From Labilibacter marinus (GTDB lineage: Bacteria > Bacteroidota > Bacteroidia > Bacteroidales > Marinilabiliaceae): 64,000 nt of DNA. The notes beneath the pieces were generated by a model. That model worked only from the letters and a program-made list of their open reading frames with translations, had not been told where the DNA came from and did no database searches. Shown here piece after piece: positions 61,478 to 64,000 of the stretch. Numbering within the stretch: the first letter of the stretch is position 1; every line of letters starts with the position of its first letter. Location of the stretch: positions 1 to 64,000 of the forward strand of contig NZ_LXYE02000008.1 in NCBI RefSeq assembly GCF_001659685.2. Direction: 5' to 3'. Both the position numbers and the translations under genes were made by a program.

Positions 61478-62077
61478 ATGAAAGAATTTGCATTATTGGT
61501 ATTTGTAGTGATTCTTAAAACATCTGCTTACTCGCAGTTGTTTAACAAAACTACTTATGTAAAAGCAGAAATTATTTCTTTATCAGATACCATTAAGTGT
61601 TATGTTATGCAAAAGGATTATTATAAAGGTAATATAAAATACAAGTTTGGAGTTGAGGATAAAAAGGTAGAAAGAATACATGAAAGTGTAGTTTTATCAA
61701 TAGATATGGGTGAAATTTTTTTTAACAGGATTTATGTTAGGAATACTCCTTATTTAATGAAATGTATTTGTAAAGGAAAAATCTCCATATACGAACACCT
61801 AATTTATAATTATAATTACAATTCATTAACAGTAACAGGAGGAGGTCTTGGAGGTGGGCCATCTAAAATAGAAACAAAGTATCTAGTAAAGCAAAGTAAA
61901 ACCTTTGAAATTAAACGAAGAAAGATTAATGATATACTAAATGAGTTAATGGCCGATGATAAAGAATTAGTAGAAAATGTTAAAAACTTTGATAGAAAGG
62001 ATATTATCTGGGATTTTAAACTTAAGCAATTAGTAAATCGATATAATAGAAATGCTAGGTATAACGATATACAATAA
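61478..62077 (+). CDS. secreted hypothetical protein
   Basis: A 199-residue protein with a Sec signal (about 1-19, KTSAYSQ). The mature part is beta-rich at first (YVKAEIISLSDTIKCYVMQKDYYKGNIKYKF) with a Gly-rich loop (GGGLGGGPSK) and a basic helical C-terminus. Similar small proteins of unknown function are common in this phylum. It starts 25 bp after the ABC permease, so may belong to the same transcript, but nothing links it to transport. Confidence 0.6.
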   Translation: MKEFALLVFVVILKTSAYSQLFNKTTYVKAEIISLSDTIKCYVMQKDYYKGNIKYKFGVEDKKVERIHESVVLSIDMGEIFFNRIYVRNTPYLMKCICKGKISIYEHLIYNYNYNSLTVTGGGLGGGPSKIETKYLVKQSKTFEIKRRKINDILNELMADDKELVENVKNFDRKDIIWDFKLKQLVNRYNRNARYNDIQ

Positions 62078-62157
62078 AGGTTTAAGTTACAATGAAACAG
62101 TTGAATAAAAGAAAAAAGATATCGATAATACCAGGCTATTGGGTAGCTTCCTTATTT

Positions 62158-62673
62158 TTACAACTCTTTTATTAGCTTTTTTGCTCTGCTTTTAAAACCT
62201 CCCGTACCAAGGCTTAGTTGATCTTGTAAGATAATCTTTAATTCAGGTTTAAGTTCTGGGTATTCCTCTGAAATATTAAAAGCCAGTTGCATAGCATGTA
62301 CTTTAATGGCCACAGGAGTTTGTGGGGAAATGATAAGATCGAAACATCTATTGATAAAATTACCATCTACTCTGTTGGTGATATCATGAAAGGATAACAG
62401 TTTTCCTGTAATTCTAAGTATACTGCCTGTAGAACTCTGGCTAAACATCGCCATCATATCATCTATGTACGGAGGTATTAGTGCATGATTTTCTTGATAT
62501 ACATGATCCAGAATCCAGGCAGCCTTCCAGTGTTTATGTTGTTTCATTTCAGCCATTAGCTGAATGAGTACGGTTATATGTTCAGGGTTTTTAGCAATGT
62601 AATCGCCTAAAAATAAAGCGCTATGCTTCGAGTTACATTCCTCAACTTTTATTACAATTTCTTCGTTGGTCAT
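62158..62673 (-). CDS. HEAT-like helical repeat protein, hypothetical
   Basis: A 171-residue soluble protein, all helical, without signal peptide. Repeating pairs of helices (HWKAAWILDHVYQENHALIPPYIDDMMAMF, STGSILRITGKLLSFHDI, PVAIKVHAMQLAFNISEEYPELKPELKIILQDQL) suggest HEAT/ARM-like repeats, a scaffold for protein binding. It ends with GGFKSRAKKLIKEL. Function unknown. It is convergent with the gene before and divergent from the TPR/propeller gene. Confidence 0.65.
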   Translation of the reverse strand: MTNEEIVIKVEECNSKHSALFLGDYIAKNPEHITVLIQLMAEMKQHKHWKAAWILDHVYQENHALIPPYIDDMMAMFSQSSTGSILRITGKLLSFHDITNRVDGNFINRCFDLIISPQTPVAIKVHAMQLAFNISEEYPELKPELKIILQDQLSLGTGGFKSRAKKLIKEL

Positions 62674-62791
62674 TTCTTGTCATTACGCCATTAATTGACT
62701 TTTAAGTCTTGCAGCAAATATATCCAAAAATCATTTAGTAATTTTCTTTTTCATTAATGACAATCTATAGTTACTGTTTCAGCAATTGTGT

Positions 62792-62799
62792 TATTTTTG
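62792..62799 (+). promoter_or_regulatory. TAnnTTTG promoter element
   Basis: TATTTTTG matches the -7 consensus and lies 30 bp before the GTG at 62829. Confidence 0.5.
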
Positions 62800-62828
62800 T
62801 TAGCAATACAAATTTTGGAAGAACTACA

Positions 62829-64000
62829 GTGAAGAAATTATTATATACCTATAGGCCTATTATGGTGTTTGTAATGCTATGTTTTGCGTTACAAGTGGAT
62901 GCTCAAAAGCTATCTACTCAATCTAAAAAGGCAGCAGGACTCTACGAAAAAGCCTTAAGCTATTATAGAGCTCGTAAAGTTGAGTCGGCTAAAGCTCCTT
63001 TGCAACAAGCCATCAAAAAAGACCCTAATTTTATAGAAGCGCATTTATTGATGTCGGAGTTGTATTTTGAGCAAAAAAAATATGAGAATCAGATTGAATA
63101 CTTGGAGAATGTGATAGAGATCGACTCTACTTACTCTGTGTTTAGCTACTATAATTTAGGTGTTGCCAGTTACGAAATAAAAAACTTTGATCAAGCAATT
63201 ATCTATTTTCAAAAGTACTATCATAAAACAAAAAATAGCAAAAAGAAAAAGGAAGTAGATGATTGGTTAAAGCGTATAGAGCTCGCCGAAACGGCTGAGG
63301 AAAAGCCTGTTTCTATTCATGCAAAAAATCTGGGACCTAATGTAAATAGTAAGTACAACGAGTATTGGCCAAGTATTACTGCCGATGAGCAGATATTGGT
63401 TTATACTGTTTTGGTCGATAGAGATTCTGCGGTAAGCAAACACCCGTATAAAATGGCTATATCTAATTTGTATCACGAAGATTTTTTTAGGTCGGTTAAA
63501 GATGAAACGGGGGAGTGGAGCAAAAGAGAGCAGTTGAAGCCGCCTTTAAATAGCGGAAGTAATGAAGGAGCTCAAGCCTTATCGATGGATGGTAATTGGA
63601 TGTTTTTTACGGCCTGTGGTCGTTCGGACAGCAAAGGGTCTTGCGACTTATATTTTAGTTATCGAACTGAGTATGGCTGGAGTGAGCCGAAGAATTTAGG
63701 TGCGCCTGTAAATACGCCCTATTGGGAATCGCAACCTTCGTTTTCGTCTGATGGACGTACTTTGTATTTTATCAGTAGCCGACCAGGAGGTGAGGGAGGA
63801 AACGATATTTGGCATGCTACTTTGTTAAGTATTAAGCCAGACGGAACACCATTTTTTGGGAGGCCTGTAAATCTTGGGCCTATGGTCAATACGCATCATA
63901 ACGAAGTTTCCCCGTTTATTCATCCTGATAACAGTACCTTATATTTTGCTTCGGAAGGGTGGCCAGGTATGGGAAAAGCCGATTTGTTTATGTCGCGTAT
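62829..64000 (+). CDS. TPR and beta-propeller (PD40) envelope protein, 3' end beyond window
   Basis: The frame is open from GTG 62829 to the window edge (over 390 codons). A signal sequence (VFVMLCFALQVDAQ) follows a basic N-terminus; ATG 62862 is the alternative start. Residues about 30-140 are TPR repeats (AAGLYEKALSYYRARKVESAKAPLQQAI, YYNLGVASYEIKNFDQAIIYFQKYY). From about 165 on come WD40-like/PD40 blades (YWPSITADEQILVYTV, EGAQALSMDGNWMFFTAC, ESQPSFSSDGRTLYFISSRPGG, EVSPFIHPDNSTLYFASEG). This order resembles OmpA-family proteins of Bacteroidota, including PorE of type IX secretion, which end in a peptidoglycan-binding OmpA domain; that part would be outside the window. Confidence 0.8.
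   Translation, partial: MKKLLYTYRPIMVFVMLCFALQVDAQKLSTQSKKAAGLYEKALSYYRARKVESAKAPLQQAIKKDPNFIEAHLLMSELYFEQKKYENQIEYLENVIEIDSTYSVFSYYNLGVASYEIKNFDQAIIYFQKYYHKTKNSKKKKEVDDWLKRIELAETAEEKPVSIHAKNLGPNVNSKYNEYWPSITADEQILVYTVLVDRDSAVSKHPYKMAISNLYHEDFFRSVKDETGEWSKREQLKPPLNSGSNEGAQALSMDGNWMFFTACGRSDSKGSCDLYFSYRTEYGWSEPKNLGAPVNTPYWESQPSFSSDGRTLYFISSRPGGEGGNDIWHATLLSIKPDGTPFFGRPVNLGPMVNTHHNEVSPFIHPDNSTLYFASEGWPGMGKADLFMSR

Overview
The window looks like the chromosome of a marine, probably facultatively anaerobic member of the Bacteroidota, most likely near the Marinilabiliales. The support is: a SusC/SusD pair, type IX secretion C-terminal sorting domains, many Bacteroidota-style lipoproteins, A/T-rich non-coding DNA with TAnnTTTG promoter elements, four formylglycine sulfatases and two GH16 endo-glycanases of the kind used on red-algal galactans, and a tungsten/molybdenum-type aldehyde:ferredoxin oxidoreductase. 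No rRNA, tRNA, CRISPR array, transposase or phage gene was recognised.

Layout. (1) 1-2.7 kb: an accessory stretch of small unrelated genes, one broken by an in-frame TGA, with palindromic attC-like spacers. (2) 2.7-13.1 kb: housekeeping and redox genes: tRNA hydroxylase TrhO, an AOR behind a structured leader, a GreA/GreB-like protein, RNase H, acetyl-CoA synthetase, and a Crp/Fnr regulator followed by two single-domain rhodaneses and a CoA-disulfide-reductase/rhodanese fusion. (3) 13.2-16.2 kb: two lipoproteins, then a TetR repressor and an alpha/beta hydrolase, with three copies of one palindromic operator. (4) 16.2-37.8 kb: a polysaccharide utilisation locus. It holds two sulfatases on the minus strand, a membrane-anchored TPR/LuxR-type regulator, SusC, SusD, surface lipoproteins, a secreted binding protein, and GH16-sulfatase-GH16-sulfatase. 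A sulfated galactan (carrageenan/agar type) is the likely substrate: GH16 enzymes would cut outside the cell, SusCD would import, and the sulfatases would desulfate. (5) 37.8-43.0 kb: a decayed methylglyoxal synthase, small secreted proteins, an Rrf2 regulator, RsmE and a sensor histidine kinase. (6) 43.1-61.5 kb: an envelope-stress/export locus. (7) 61.5-64 kb: hypothetical genes and the start of a TPR/beta-propeller envelope protein cut by the window edge.

The most unusual item is region 6. An ECF sigma factor, a small membrane protein (possible anti-sigma) and two Spy/CpxP-like proteins are followed by an ABC ATPase, a giant ABC permease carrying M1-peptidase-like and golvesin-like parts, a TolC channel, a membrane fusion protein, an RND pump, and a 1571-residue protein in which a complete RND pump is fused to an ABC ATPase. 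In that fusion the ATPase appears to be split by a four-helix membrane insertion. A second ABC-2 permease follows. I know of no characterised system with this layout; a hybrid ABC/RND exporter is the best candidate here for something undescribed. The sigma gene and the next gene share a promoter-like element with identical spacing.

A second theme is non-coding. Several spacers contain degenerate short tandem repeats with strict 7-, 8- or 11-bp phase, some lying directly against start codons of the export genes. An array of four related sites phased at about 21 bp lies downstream of the SusCD operon.
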